A stretch of DNA of 38,348 nucleotides, taken from assembly GCA_947629895.1 (NCBI GenBank), contig CANRFP010000002.1:1-38348 (forward strand), in the 5' to 3' direction. The notes beneath the pieces were generated by a model. That model did not search any database. It was given only the letters and a program-made list of their open reading frames with translations, and was not told where the DNA came from. Both the position numbers and the translations under genes were made by a program. Below, one piece after another: positions 8,956 to 16,335 of this stretch (positions are counted from its first letter, which is position 1; every line of letters begins with the position of its first letter). The DNA comes from an uncultured Clostridia bacterium. Lineage in GTDB: Bacteria > Bacillota_A > Clostridia > Christensenellales > UBA1242.

Positions 8956-9033
8956 AAAAAATCACAAAAAACCTAAAAAATCACAAAAAAAAACACAAAA
9001 AACCACAAAAAATCAACAAAAACAATTTAAAAA
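8956..9033. other. Phased A-tract array (predicted curved DNA) between convergent genes
   Basis: Eight runs of five or more A are centred near 8958, 8968, 8977, 8989, 8999, 9009, 9020 and 9031, a mean step of about 10.4 bp. This matches the helical repeat and predicts intrinsic bending. No hairpin terminator is visible between the two convergent genes. Confidence 0.65.
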
Positions 9034-9039
9034 TACAAA

Positions 9040-9996
9040 TTAGGCTGTGGCTTCAATTTTTGAAATATAATAAAGCTTGTTTCCATTTTTTGCCGTGATT
9101 TTTGGATATTTTGAACTATAAAAATCTATTCGCGTTGCGTCTGAGAAATAAAGCCTAAACAAATCATTTGCAGACTCATATGCCACACCAATTGAAAAAG
9201 AAACCAGCACGGTTCCCAAATTGTCTCCACCAAAAAATATAAAATTATTATTTTTATAGCTGTCCAAATCGATGGTGTAAGTATTGTAAATGTAATTATA
9301 CCAAACAACCACTTTTAATTTTTTGTAGCCTTTCAAATTTGGCATGTTTGCAACCTTTGTTGTTCCTGCCAAAATCCCATCTGGATAACCAAGATTGACA
9401 TCAGCATTTTCACTTGTCATGTCATATATAAGTTCCCAATTCTCACCCGAGCCGCCGCCGATTTGTTCAATTTCATCTTTCAAATTTTGCATTTCGGTGG
9501 TTAAGTTTTTAAGCTCCTCTTGAAGAGCAGGAATTTGCTCACTCACATCTTTGAGTTCTTCAAACTGTTGTTTAAGTTCTGGAATAACAGCACTTATTTC
9601 ATCCAGGCGTTGCTGCAAATCTTTCACAAGTTGATTTGTGTTGTCAGAAGTGTTTTTTAACTCTGGAATTTGGTTGGCTAAATTTTTAAGTTCCTCTTGA
9701 ATGGCAGGAATTTGCTCACTCATATCTTTGAGTTCTTCAAACTGTTGTTCAAGTTCTGGAATAACAGCACTTATTTCATCCAAACGTTGCTGCAAATCTT
9801 TCACAAGTTGATTTGTGCTGTCAGATGTGTTTTTTAACTCCGGAATTTGGTTGGTTAAATTTTTAAGTTCGTCAATTTGGCTTTGCAAAGACTTAAGGTC
9901 TTTCAAGCCCATTAGGTCATTTATTTTCCATTCAAGTTCATTTAAGAAATTTTCAAGAGAGGATTTGGCGTCATCCCAATTTTTTAAAAGTTGCAT
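9040..9996 (-). CDS. Coiled-coil protein with C-terminal fibre-tip-like beta domain
   Basis: 318 aa. Residues 20-185 are heptad-rich coiled coil containing two nearly identical 59-residue units (NQIPELKNTSDSTNQLVKDL and following). A GGGSGENW hinge leads to a beta-rich domain (LIYDMTSENADVNLGYPDG, KGYKKLKVVVWYNY, YTIDLDSYKNNNF) that resembles C-terminal domains of phage tail or fibre proteins; this is pattern recognition, not a search. Start 9996 has SD AGGAGA 8 nt upstream. An in-frame ATG at 10062 forms an ATGA overlap with the preceding gene and would add a hydrophobic segment (VEFWLLLFYIFG). Which start is used is open. No phage genes are nearby. Confidence 0.78.
   Translation of the reverse strand: MQLLKNWDDAKSSLENFLNELEWKINDLMGLKDLKSLQSQIDELKNLTNQIPELKNTSDSTNQLVKDLQQRLDEISAVIPELEQQFEELKDMSEQIPAIQEELKNLANQIPELKNTSDNTNQLVKDLQQRLDEISAVIPELKQQFEELKDVSEQIPALQEELKNLTTEMQNLKDEIEQIGGGSGENWELIYDMTSENADVNLGYPDGILAGTTKVANMPNLKGYKKLKVVVWYNYIYNTYTIDLDSYKNNNFIFFGGDNLGTVLVSFSIGVAYESANDLFRLYFSDATRIDFYSSKYPKITAKNGNKLYYISKIEATA
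9511..9864 (-). repeat. Two tandem 177-bp repeats inside the coiled-coil gene
   Basis: Copies at 9511-9687 and 9688-9864 have a period of exactly 177 bp and few differences, mostly third-position or conservative. They encode the 59-aa coiled-coil unit twice. Recent in-frame duplication is implied; copy number could vary between strains. Confidence 0.9.
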
Positions 9997-10005
9997 AACA
10001 AAAAT

Positions 10006-10038
10006 CTCCTTTTGCCCAAAAATATAGAACAAAAGGAG
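10006..10038 (-). promoter_or_regulatory. Hairpin sequestering the SD of the coiled-coil gene
   Basis: Perfect 9-bp inverted repeat CTCCTTTTG / CAAAAGGAG with a 15-nt loop. On the minus-strand mRNA the 3' arm contains the AGGAG SD used by ATG 9996. Ribosomes starting at 10062 or finishing the upstream gene could open it, which would couple translation. Confidence 0.6.
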
Positions 10039-10058
10039 CCAAAATTCAACAAAATATG

Positions 10059-10706
10059 TCATTTTTTATTAATTTTTACTTTTTTCTTTTTGTTTTTCAT
10101 GAAAAGCCACGCAAATATAATTCCAAGAACTGCCACAATGATTATGATTGCCGCAATTAAAATTGGATTCACGCCATCAGGGTTCACAAATTTTGTTTCA
10201 ATTTCGCCATAGACGATTTCGTTGTCATATAAAAACATAATTTTGGTGCGGGCGGCGCGGCTGTTATATTTTTCGTAAAGGTAAATTCGATGCCCTTTTT
10301 CAAGCGACAACTCTGTTCCATCGGCGCAGTAAACTTTGCAAGGAGCGTTTGTTTGCGCGTTGAAGGTTGGAATAGACTTAATTGTTTCACTTTGTTTTGC
10401 AACAAATTCGGATAAGATATAGCCTTCTTTTTCATCAAAGAGAACTTTGTAAAAAGTTAAATCGCCATTTTCATATTCAACGGGGGAAGTGTCCAAAAAT
10501 TCCAAATTGTAATCCCCATTTGCCGAGAACTCTGTTCCATGTGTAAGCGACAGTAAAATTTCTGACTCTAAATTTGTCTCGGCAAAAACATTTGCTTTGT
10601 TGGCAACCACAACATAGATTGGGGGTGTTTCAGCAAAAGCCACATTGCCAAAAGGAAAAGCAAAAAACAAAAACATCAATAGAAAAGCGCAAAAAATTTT
10701 TTTCAT
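10059..10706 (-). CDS. Secreted/membrane SH3-like protein with C-terminal transmembrane anchor
   Basis: 215 aa. Signal peptide KKIFCAFLLMFLFFAFPFG with a likely cleavage after AFA. Then an SH3b-like beta domain (YVVVANKANVFAETNLESEI, LTHGTEFSANGDYNLEF, FYKVLFDEKEGYILSEFV), a less conserved extracytoplasmic region (about 95-165), and a C-terminal membrane helix (about 175-200) with a Lys-rich cytoplasmic tail. SH3b domains often bind peptidoglycan peptides, so a wall-sensing or anchoring role is possible. Start 10706 lies 6 nt after TTTAAT with TTGACT 17 nt further up (leaderless type); an upstream in-frame start at 10757 would leave the signal peptide internal. Its stop overlaps an alternative start of the coiled-coil gene, implying an operon. 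Confidence 0.8.
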   Translation of the reverse strand: MKKIFCAFLLMFLFFAFPFGNVAFAETPPIYVVVANKANVFAETNLESEILLSLTHGTEFSANGDYNLEFLDTSPVEYENGDLTFYKVLFDEKEGYILSEFVAKQSETIKSIPTFNAQTNAPCKVYCADGTELSLEKGHRIYLYEKYNSRAARTKIMFLYDNEIVYGEIETKFVNPDGVNPILIAAIIIIVAVLGIIFAWLFMKNKKKKVKINKK

Positions 10707-10712
10707 AATAAT

Positions 10713-10741
10713 ATTAAACTCTTTTTTCTTGCAGAAGTCAA
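10713..10741 (-). promoter_or_regulatory. Leaderless-type promoter for SH3-like membrane protein
   Basis: On the minus strand: TTGACT, 17-nt spacer, TTTAAT, 6 nt, ATG. No SD. Confidence 0.65.
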
Positions 10742-10765
10742 ACAAAATAAAAACCATAATATTAA

Positions 10766-10791
10766 AAAAACATATCGGGTGATATGTTTTT
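10766..10791 (-). terminator. Rho-independent terminator after the 244-aa gene
   Basis: Stem AAAAACATATC / GATATGTTTTT with a 4-nt loop and a T-run on the minus strand. It separates the 244-aa gene from the SH3-like gene, so these are different transcription units. Confidence 0.7.
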
Positions 10792-10801
10792 GTTATTGTT
10801 G

Positions 10802-11536
10802 TTATCTTTCAAATGTGTCTTCAATTTTGTTCAAACCCTTATTGAAGTTTGCAAGAGTGTTGGCTTTTGCTTCATGTTGTTGTGCTTCTATTTGTTGGCG
10901 GAATGTTGGATCGTCGTGCTTTTTTATTTCTGTTTGCGCAGTTTTTGTTCTTTCAGCAATTAAAGATAAAAGTTCTTCTGAGCTTCCTTTAAATTTGTCT
11001 GCATCACAGTGACGAGCTTTTTCCCTTAAACCTTGTTTGATTCCATCAAATATTTTTCCAACAAGAGCTTTACTACGGAAACAATCTGTTGGCAAATAAA
11101 TAAAATCTTCAGGATGCTCTTTGAAAACTGTTGCTATTTTGCCAAATGTTGTCTTAGATGTAAGAGCGGACTCATCAATAGCAGAAGGAAAAACATAGTC
11201 AAATTGTGGGCTGTAAAGATATTTAGAATAACCAATTGTGACAAAAGCTAAACCGTAAGCATCAGCAGGAGCAGAACATTGTTTAAAAGCTCTTGGAGCA
11301 GGTATGCCTGTTTCCCTGTTTATTAAGACAGCTACATTCAAGTTTCTCGATTTTATATCAACAGATATGTAAGGGGATTCTGTTCCTAACATATTTTGTA
11401 TATTAAAATCAGGTTCTTTATATTGATTTGGCTCAATTGAATCTCCCAAAAGAGCCCCATCATCTGGATCAAACACTCGATAGAATTCGCTGCCATCCGT
11501 TTCAGAATATTTTCTTAATTTATAGTTTTTTTCCAT
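10802..11536 (-). CDS. Uncharacterised 244-aa protein
   Basis: Not recognised. Residues 1-160 look globular (YSETDGSEFYRVFDPDDGAL, YISVDIKSRNLNVAVLINRE, GLAFVTIGYSKYLYSPQFDY). Residues 160-244 are charged and helical, Lys/Glu/Gln-rich with coiled-coil character (SSEELLSLIAERTKTAQTEI). No signal peptide or membrane helix. Start 11536 has GGAGG 6-7 nt upstream; in-frame 11578 lies upstream of the likely transcription start and is rejected. It has its own strong promoter and terminator, so it is a single-gene unit. Low Cys and soluble character suggest a cytoplasmic protein. Possibly an accessory or lineage-specific gene. Confidence 0.75.
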   Translation of the reverse strand: MEKNYKLRKYSETDGSEFYRVFDPDDGALLGDSIEPNQYKEPDFNIQNMLGTESPYISVDIKSRNLNVAVLINRETGIPAPRAFKQCSAPADAYGLAFVTIGYSKYLYSPQFDYVFPSAIDESALTSKTTFGKIATVFKEHPEDFIYLPTDCFRSKALVGKIFDGIKQGLREKARHCDADKFKGSSEELLSLIAERTKTAQTEIKKHDDPTFRQQIEAQQHEAKANTLANFNKGLNKIEDTFER

Positions 11537-11557
11537 TTTTTGCCTCCATATAAAAAT

Positions 11558-11586
11558 ATTATACCAACTTTTATTCATTTTGTCAA
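11558..11586 (-). promoter_or_regulatory. Consensus sigma-A promoter for the 244-aa gene
   Basis: TTGACA, 17-nt spacer, TATAAT on the minus strand: a perfect match to consensus. The predicted leader is about 15 nt and carries the GGAGG SD, so this is an ordinary leadered gene. Confidence 0.8.
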
Positions 11587-11633
11587 ATGAATTACATTTT
11601 AACTCAATGAATAATTACTTTTTGGCATAAATT

Positions 11634-11744
11634 TCAGTCGTTTTTATCTTTTTTTTGCTCATTTGTGTTATCATCGTCATTTAAAAGTTTTTTAAGTTCG
11701 GCAAATTTTTCGTCAAGCCATTTGTAAAATTCTTCCCTTGTCAC
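11634..11744 (-). CDS. Small 36-aa charged protein with GTG start
   Basis: GTG start with SD GGAGG and 6-nt spacing, in frame to TGA. Peptide: MTREEFYKWLDEKFAELKKL followed by an Asp/Asn/Lys-rich tail (LNDDDNTNEQKKDKND). The first 22 residues form an amphipathic helix with a KWLDEKFAELKKLL pattern. An overlapping ATG is immediately followed by a stop, so GTG is the only reasonable start. No family recognised; it could be a small regulatory or membrane-surface peptide. It is expressed away from cwlD and toward the 244-aa gene. Confidence 0.5.
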   Translation of the reverse strand: MTREEFYKWLDEKFAELKKLLNDDDNTNEQKKDKND

Positions 11745-11779
11745 ATTTTACCTCCAAGATTTCTGATAATAGGTTGTTC

Positions 11780-11799
11780 AAATAAATTCAAATTTATTT
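11780..11799. promoter_or_regulatory. AT palindrome upstream of the 36-aa gene (possible operator)
   Basis: Perfect 9-bp inverted repeat AAATAAATT / AATTTATTT with a 2-bp centre, just upstream of TATTAT at 11766-11771 (minus strand). It could be a repressor site; AT content makes chance occurrence possible. Confidence 0.3.
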
Positions 11800-11947
11800 T
11801 AACAAGGTGAAGATGAAATTGTCAAATATTTTTTTAATTTTTCAATTTTTTTGTGTGGGGAAAATTGATGCTATGTTCTAATCAAAACAATTTGTATTAT
11901 AATTTTAATAGAGTTCTTATTTTTCTGCTCTTTTCATAGAATATTGT

Positions 11948-12646
11948 ATGTTTTCCAAAAAAAACAGATTTTTTGTTTTAAAGAAAAAGTGGTTGCTGAT
12001 TTTTGTTTGCCTTTTGCTTGTGACTGCAAGTGTGGCGATATATTTTTCTGCCATTCGGCCGACATTTATGCCCAAGGCGGAACATGTGATTGTCATCGAT
12101 GCCGGCCATGGCGGAAAGGATGGCGGAGCGATTGGGAAAAACACTATTGAAAGCGAGTTGAATTTGGAGTATGCCAAAACTTTGGAAAAGATTTGCAAGC
12201 AATATGGCTTTAAGGTTGTGCAAACGCGAGAGGACATGAATGGGCTTTACAATCCTTTTGCAAGCAACAAGAAAAAAAGCGAAATGGAAAAAAGAAAGGA
12301 AATTATCTGTGGGGCAAAGCCGGATTTGGTTGTGAGCATCCACATGAACAGTTTTCCTTCATCTGAGGCGCGCGGGGCGCAGGTGTATTATGCGCAGGGC
12401 AGTGAAAGTGGTCAGGCGCTTGCGGACAGTGTTTCCCAAAATTTGCACAACAACATAGAAAACGCGAAACTCACATCCAAAGCAGGAGACTTTTATGTTT
12501 TAAACGTTTCGCCTTGCCCAAGCATACTTGTTGAGTGTGGCTTTCTTTCAAATGCAGAGGAGGAAAAACTTTTGCAGGATGAGGCATATCGCCAAAAATT
12601 TTGTTATCATCTTTTTTGTGGAATTTTAAAATTTTTTAAAATTTGA
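11948..12646 (+). CDS. cwlD: N-acetylmuramoyl-L-alanine amidase, CwlD type
   Basis: Amidase_3 family zinc hydrolase, 232 aa, with one N-terminal membrane anchor (about 14-35), so the catalytic domain acts outside the membrane. Zinc and catalytic residues are all visible: DAGHGGKDGG (His), ESELNLEYA (Glu), SIHMNSFPSS (His) and SILVECGFLSN (catalytic Glu). In spore formers CwlD removes peptide side chains so that muramic delta-lactam can be made in the cortex; the size and single anchor match CwlD rather than multi-domain wall amidases. Candidate TATAAT at 11898-11903; no clear SD at this ATG. Assignment to CwlD rather than a vegetative amidase is an inference supported by SpoIIE nearby. Confidence 0.82.
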   Translation: MFSKKNRFFVLKKKWLLIFVCLLLVTASVAIYFSAIRPTFMPKAEHVIVIDAGHGGKDGGAIGKNTIESELNLEYAKTLEKICKQYGFKVVQTREDMNGLYNPFASNKKKSEMEKRKEIICGAKPDLVVSIHMNSFPSSEARGAQVYYAQGSESGQALADSVSQNLHNNIENAKLTSKAGDFYVLNVSPCPSILVECGFLSNAEEEKLLQDEAYRQKFCYHLFCGILKFFKI

Positions 12647-12670
12647 ATAAATACTTGAAGTCAAAATTGC

Positions 12671-12699
12671 TTTACAAACCTATGGAAATATGCTATATT
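12671..12699 (+). promoter_or_regulatory. Promoter of glycosyltransferase gene
   Basis: TTTACA, 17-nt spacer, TATATT with an extended TGC in front. The leader is about 12 nt and carries SD GAGG at 12707-12710. Confidence 0.65.
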
Positions 12700-12716
12700 T
12701 AGCTGCGAGGTAAGAG

Positions 12717-13805
12717 ATGAAAAAAGTTTTGGTTTATGGCATGAGTTTTAATCCTGGTGGAGTAGAAAGTGTTATTATAAATTATTATAGACATATTGAT
12801 AAAAGTAGGGTTCAATTTGATTTTATTTCTTCTTATAAAACACTTGCTTATGAACAAGAGATAAGAGAAAATGGGGGGGGGATTTATAAAGTAAATCCTA
12901 CAAGAAAAATAAAATTTCGTAAGCAATTAAAACAAATTTTCCAAAACAATGATTATGATGCTATTTGGGTTAACGTCTGCTTTGCCAATTACATATACTT
13001 AAAATACGCAAAAAAGTTTGGAATAAAAATTCGCATTATTCACAGCCATAATAGCCAAAACATGGGCACCATAAGTCAAGGTATCAAGCACAAAATTCGC
13101 AAAAAATTTCTTGCAAAATATGCAACTGATTTTTGGTCATGCGGGGAGTTTGCTGGAGAATATTTTTACTCGGAAGAAATCAGAAACAGTGATAAATACA
13201 AAATTATCAATAATGCAATTGATTTGAATAAATATGCTTTTAGCAAGCATGTGAGAGAGCAGGTGCGAAAAGAATTGGGCGTGACCGACAATTTTGTTGT
13301 GGGGCATGTTGGAAGGTTGCATTTTCAAAAAAATCAAGAATTTTTGATTGATATTTTTGCAGAGATAAAGAAAAGAGACTCCTCCGCGATTTTGTTGTTA
13401 GTGGGGCAAGGAGGCGATAAAACAAAACTTGTAAATAAGGTGAAATCATTAAACCTTGACGGCAGTGTAAAATTTTTAGGAGCACGAACTGATGTTGAGA
13501 GGCTTTTGCAGGCTTTTGATGTTATGCCTTTCCCTTCTTTGTTTGAAGGATTGTCGGTTGTTATGATTGAAGGGCAAGCAAGCGGAATTCCAATTTACGC
13601 GTCTGATACCCTTGCGAAAAACACTAAAATTGCGGACAACTTTGTTTTTTGTTCCTTAAAAGATTCTGCCAAAGCTTGGGCAGAAAAGATAATGAATGAC
13701 AAAGTTAATTTTAAAAGAAAGTCAAATGTTGACGAACTAAGAAAAGCGGGTTATGATATAAACATAGAGGCTGAAAAATTTACACAATTTATTGAAAGAG
13801 AATAA
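12717..13805 (+). CDS. Family 4 glycosyltransferase, poly-G tract in coding sequence
   Basis: 362 aa, GT-B fold. The N-terminal acceptor domain begins VLVYGMSFNPGGVESVIINY, a motif of capsule and exopolysaccharide GT4 enzymes. The donor domain has VGHVGRLHFQKNQEFLID, LLLVGQGGDKTKL, KFLGARTDVERLL and FPSLFEGLSVVMIEGQASGI, including the EX7E-type motif. Likely transfers a sugar in surface polysaccharide synthesis; donor and acceptor are unknown. Codons 53-55 are GGG GGG GGG within a run of nine G, very unusual at this GC content and a candidate slippage site. Promoter and SD are clear, and a hairpin terminator follows. It stands alone rather than in a polysaccharide cluster. Confidence 0.88.
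   Translation: MKKVLVYGMSFNPGGVESVIINYYRHIDKSRVQFDFISSYKTLAYEQEIRENGGGIYKVNPTRKIKFRKQLKQIFQNNDYDAIWVNVCFANYIYLKYAKKFGIKIRIIHSHNSQNMGTISQGIKHKIRKKFLAKYATDFWSCGEFAGEYFYSEEIRNSDKYKIINNAIDLNKYAFSKHVREQVRKELGVTDNFVVGHVGRLHFQKNQEFLIDIFAEIKKRDSSAILLLVGQGGDKTKLVNKVKSLNLDGSVKFLGARTDVERLLQAFDVMPFPSLFEGLSVVMIEGQASGIPIYASDTLAKNTKIADNFVFCSLKDSAKAWAEKIMNDKVNFKRKSNVDELRKAGYDINIEAEKFTQFIERE
12873..12881 (+). repeat. Poly-G (G9) tract inside glycosyltransferase gene
   Basis: Nine consecutive G starting at codon 53. Loss or gain of one G would frameshift the enzyme early. In the given sequence the gene is in frame (ON). Confidence 0.9.
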
Positions 13806-13838
13806 AATGCGTTTTTTAAGTAAAAAATCGCATTTTTT
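13804..13838 (+). terminator. Terminator after glycosyltransferase
   Basis: AAAATGCG / CGCATTTT with inner T6/A6 pairing, followed by a T-run. It overlaps the stop codon region. Confidence 0.75.
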
Positions 13839-13919
13839 TGCGTTTTTTTAACAAAATTTGGCAATTTTTTGCACTAAATCTTTTTTTGATTTGTTTTAAA
13901 ATTAAAAGAAGGTGGTGCT

Positions 13920-16214
13920 ATGAAACAAAAATTAAACCTATATTTTTCTCTGCTTTTAAAGTTTTTGGCGTTCTTTGCTGCTTTTTATGTGCTTTTTAAT
14001 TCAAGCGTAAACATGGTTATTTTTCCGTTTGCATTTGGAGCAATGTTTGCTCTTGCGTGGGCAAATCAAAAGGTGTGGCTGGTTTGTCCTGCCTACATTT
14101 TTGCTGGCGTTTTAAATTGCCCAACTTGGGAAAATGCGGTGAGTTTGATTGTGGCTGTTTTTTGTTTGATTGTGCCATATTTCATTCATGTGCTGTGCAA
14201 AAAGAATATGAAAAAATGGGAGTTCGCCCTTTTTGCCACAATAAGCCAAGTGGGCGAAGTTACTTTTCAAATAATTGGGGGATTTTCACCTGTTCTCTGC
14301 TTGGTGGAAGTGTTTTTGGGCGTTCTTTTTATGTTTGCTTGCATCATTGTGTTTGAAGCATTTATTATTCGAGGCTTCACAAGCAAACTTACCGCTCTTG
14401 AAATTGTTTCACTCTTTTCAATTCTTGCCAGCCTTTGCGGCGGACTTGTGGTTTTGAATGCGGGGCAATTCAGTTTTTTAAAACTTTTTATGTGCTTTGT
14501 GCTTTTGGTTTTTTCCTCATGTTCAACATCTTTGCTAACTTTGTTGTTGGCATCAATCGGCGGAATTGGAACGCTGATTGCAACAAACAACCCCTTGTTC
14601 ATTGCACCTTTTGTGATTTGGGCGCTTTCGGCGCTGCTTTTTAGAAGAAAAAATCGCATTTTTATGATTTTTGCTGTGATTGCTGCTGAACTTTTGATGG
14701 GCTTCTATTTTAAAATTTATTATTCTTTTGGCATAATTCAAATGCTGCCTGTTTTGATTTCCTCAGTTGCATTTTTTATTCTGCCAAATTCCTTCTGCAA
14801 CGAACTTGCTGTGGTGTTCAACCTCTCGCGTGATAGGTTGGCGATGAAAAATGTGGTGAACAGAAACCGAGAAATTTTGCATAATAGGCTGGGAAATCTT
14901 GCGGAAGTTTTTAACGATATAAATTTGATTTATCGAAATTTGATGAAAAAGAACATGTCTTTTGAAGACGTGAAAGAAATTTTGCAACAAGAATTGGTGG
15001 ACAAAATTTGTTCCTATTGCCCAGAGCGCAGCCATTGTCACAGAACATATGCCGAAAGCACAAAAAAAGTTTTTGACGAACTGATTAAAATTGCTTTTGA
15101 CAAAGGAAAAGCAACACTTTTGGACATTCCTTCGCATCTGACATCAAGATGCAAACAAACCACTTCAATTTTGAGCGGGATAAACGCTTTAACTTCACAA
15201 TACAAAAAATACATGACGATGGTGCAAGATGTTGACACAAGCAAACTTATCATGGCGGACCAACTTTTGGGCGTTTCCAAAATTTTGGGCGGGTTGGCAA
15301 ATGAGGTTGAAAGCAATGTTTCCTTTGACACTGCGCGTGAAAGCAAAATTTTGGACGAACTTACCTATCACAACATAATTTGCATAGATGTGGTTGTTTA
15401 TGAAAGAGACGAGTGGACACAAGTTGTTTCGGTTGTGGTGCGAAATGACGATGCCGGCAAGAAAAGAATTGTGGATTGTGTAAGCAAAATTTGTGGCAAA
15501 AAGATGTCTGTTTTTGAAACTTTTGCTTCTTCTCGGCCGGGATACACAGTTGTGAATTTGCAAACCGCGCCAAGATTTGATTGTTTGTTTGGTGTCAGCC
15601 AGCGCACAAAAAATGGCTCGAAGGTGAGCGGTGACACATACAGCATTATCAAACTTGATGCCAACAAACTTTTGTTTGCAATTTGTGACGGCATGGGAAG
15701 TGGCGACAAGGCAGAGAAGGCAAGCGAACTTTCAATAAGCTTGATTGAAAATTTTTATAGAGCGGGCTTTGACAATGACATAATTTTGTCAACAGTGAAC
15801 AAACTTTTAAAACTGCACAAAGAGGAAATTTTCAGCGCGCTGGACATTTGCGTGGTTGACCAAAAGAATGGCCTCTGTGATTTCATCAAAATGGCAACTC
15901 CAAAATCCTTTATATTGAATGAAAATGGGTGCAAGCAAATTGAAACGGGCGCGCTTCCAATGGGGATTGTTGACGAGATTAAACCTTTGGTTGAAAAAGA
16001 GTGCTTATCGGCAAAAGATGTTGTTGTTTTGGTGTCGGACGGAATAAGCGACAGCTTTGCTTCGGATGATGCGCTTGTGGATTGCATAAAGTCAATCAAA
16101 ACAAAAAATCCCCAAGAATTTGCTGATGAACTTCTTGAAATGGCGCTTGCGGGCAACAACGGATATGCGGTTGATGACATGACTGTTGTGGCGATAAAAA
16201 TTTTAGATTTCTAA
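13920..16214 (+). CDS. spoIIE: Stage II sporulation protein E (membrane PP2C phosphatase)
   Basis: 764 aa. Residues about 10-310 contain multiple membrane helices, followed by a linker with a Cys cluster (CSYCPERSHCHRTYA) typical of SpoIIE. A PP2C domain fills about 555-764 (SGDTYSIIKL, CDGMGSGDKA, VSDGISDSFA, VDDMTVVAI). SpoIIE dephosphorylates SpoIIAA-P at the asymmetric septum and so activates sigma-F. Length and architecture fit the family. SD AGAAGGTGGTG is strong. TAAAAT at 13897-13902 has TTGCAC 22 nt upstream; long spacing is known for Spo0A-activated spoII promoters, but I see no clear Spo0A box. tilS follows, as in Bacillus and many Clostridia. Confidence 0.95.
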   Translation: MKQKLNLYFSLLLKFLAFFAAFYVLFNSSVNMVIFPFAFGAMFALAWANQKVWLVCPAYIFAGVLNCPTWENAVSLIVAVFCLIVPYFIHVLCKKNMKKWEFALFATISQVGEVTFQIIGGFSPVLCLVEVFLGVLFMFACIIVFEAFIIRGFTSKLTALEIVSLFSILASLCGGLVVLNAGQFSFLKLFMCFVLLVFSSCSTSLLTLLLASIGGIGTLIATNNPLFIAPFVIWALSALLFRRKNRIFMIFAVIAAELLMGFYFKIYYSFGIIQMLPVLISSVAFFILPNSFCNELAVVFNLSRDRLAMKNVVNRNREILHNRLGNLAEVFNDINLIYRNLMKKNMSFEDVKEILQQELVDKICSYCPERSHCHRTYAESTKKVFDELIKIAFDKGKATLLDIPSHLTSRCKQTTSILSGINALTSQYKKYMTMVQDVDTSKLIMADQLLGVSKILGGLANEVESNVSFDTARESKILDELTYHNIICIDVVVYERDEWTQVVSVVVRNDDAGKKRIVDCVSKICGKKMSVFETFASSRPGYTVVNLQTAPRFDCLFGVSQRTKNGSKVSGDTYSIIKLDANKLLFAICDGMGSGDKAEKASELSISLIENFYRAGFDNDIILSTVNKLLKLHKEEIFSALDICVVDQKNGLCDFIKMATPKSFILNENGCKQIETGALPMGIVDEIKPLVEKECLSAKDVVVLVSDGISDSFASDDALVDCIKSIKTKNPQEFADELLEMALAGNNGYAVDDMTVVAIKILDF

Positions 16215-16234
16215 AAAATTGCAAAAAAAACGAT

Positions 16235-16272
16235 AAAAATGCTTAAAAAATTGAAAATTTAAGCATTTTTTT
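16235..16272 (+). terminator. Terminator after spoIIE
   Basis: 13-bp stem AAAAATGCTTAAA / TTTAAGCATTTTT, 10-nt loop, T-run. A-tracts before it are also spaced by about 10.5 bp. Confidence 0.75.
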
Positions 16273-16282
16273 GTAAATTCTA

Positions 16283-16311
16283 TTGTTTTTGTGTTTTTTT
16301 TGTGATATTAT
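16283..16311 (+). promoter_or_regulatory. Promoter of tilS
   Basis: TTGTTT, 17-nt spacer, TATTAT. The leader is about 18 nt and contains GAGGG at 16321-16325. Confidence 0.6.
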
Positions 16312-16335
16312 TTACACTAAGAGGGAAGAAAGACA

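Noticed and set aside
9511..9864. Possible CRISPR-like repeats
   Set aside because: Two 177-bp contiguous copies in frame inside a coding region, with no spacers and no cas genes.
9040..11744. Prophage or tailocin remnant
   Set aside because: Only one fibre-like domain; no capsid, terminase, portal, integrase or lysis genes and no att-like repeats.
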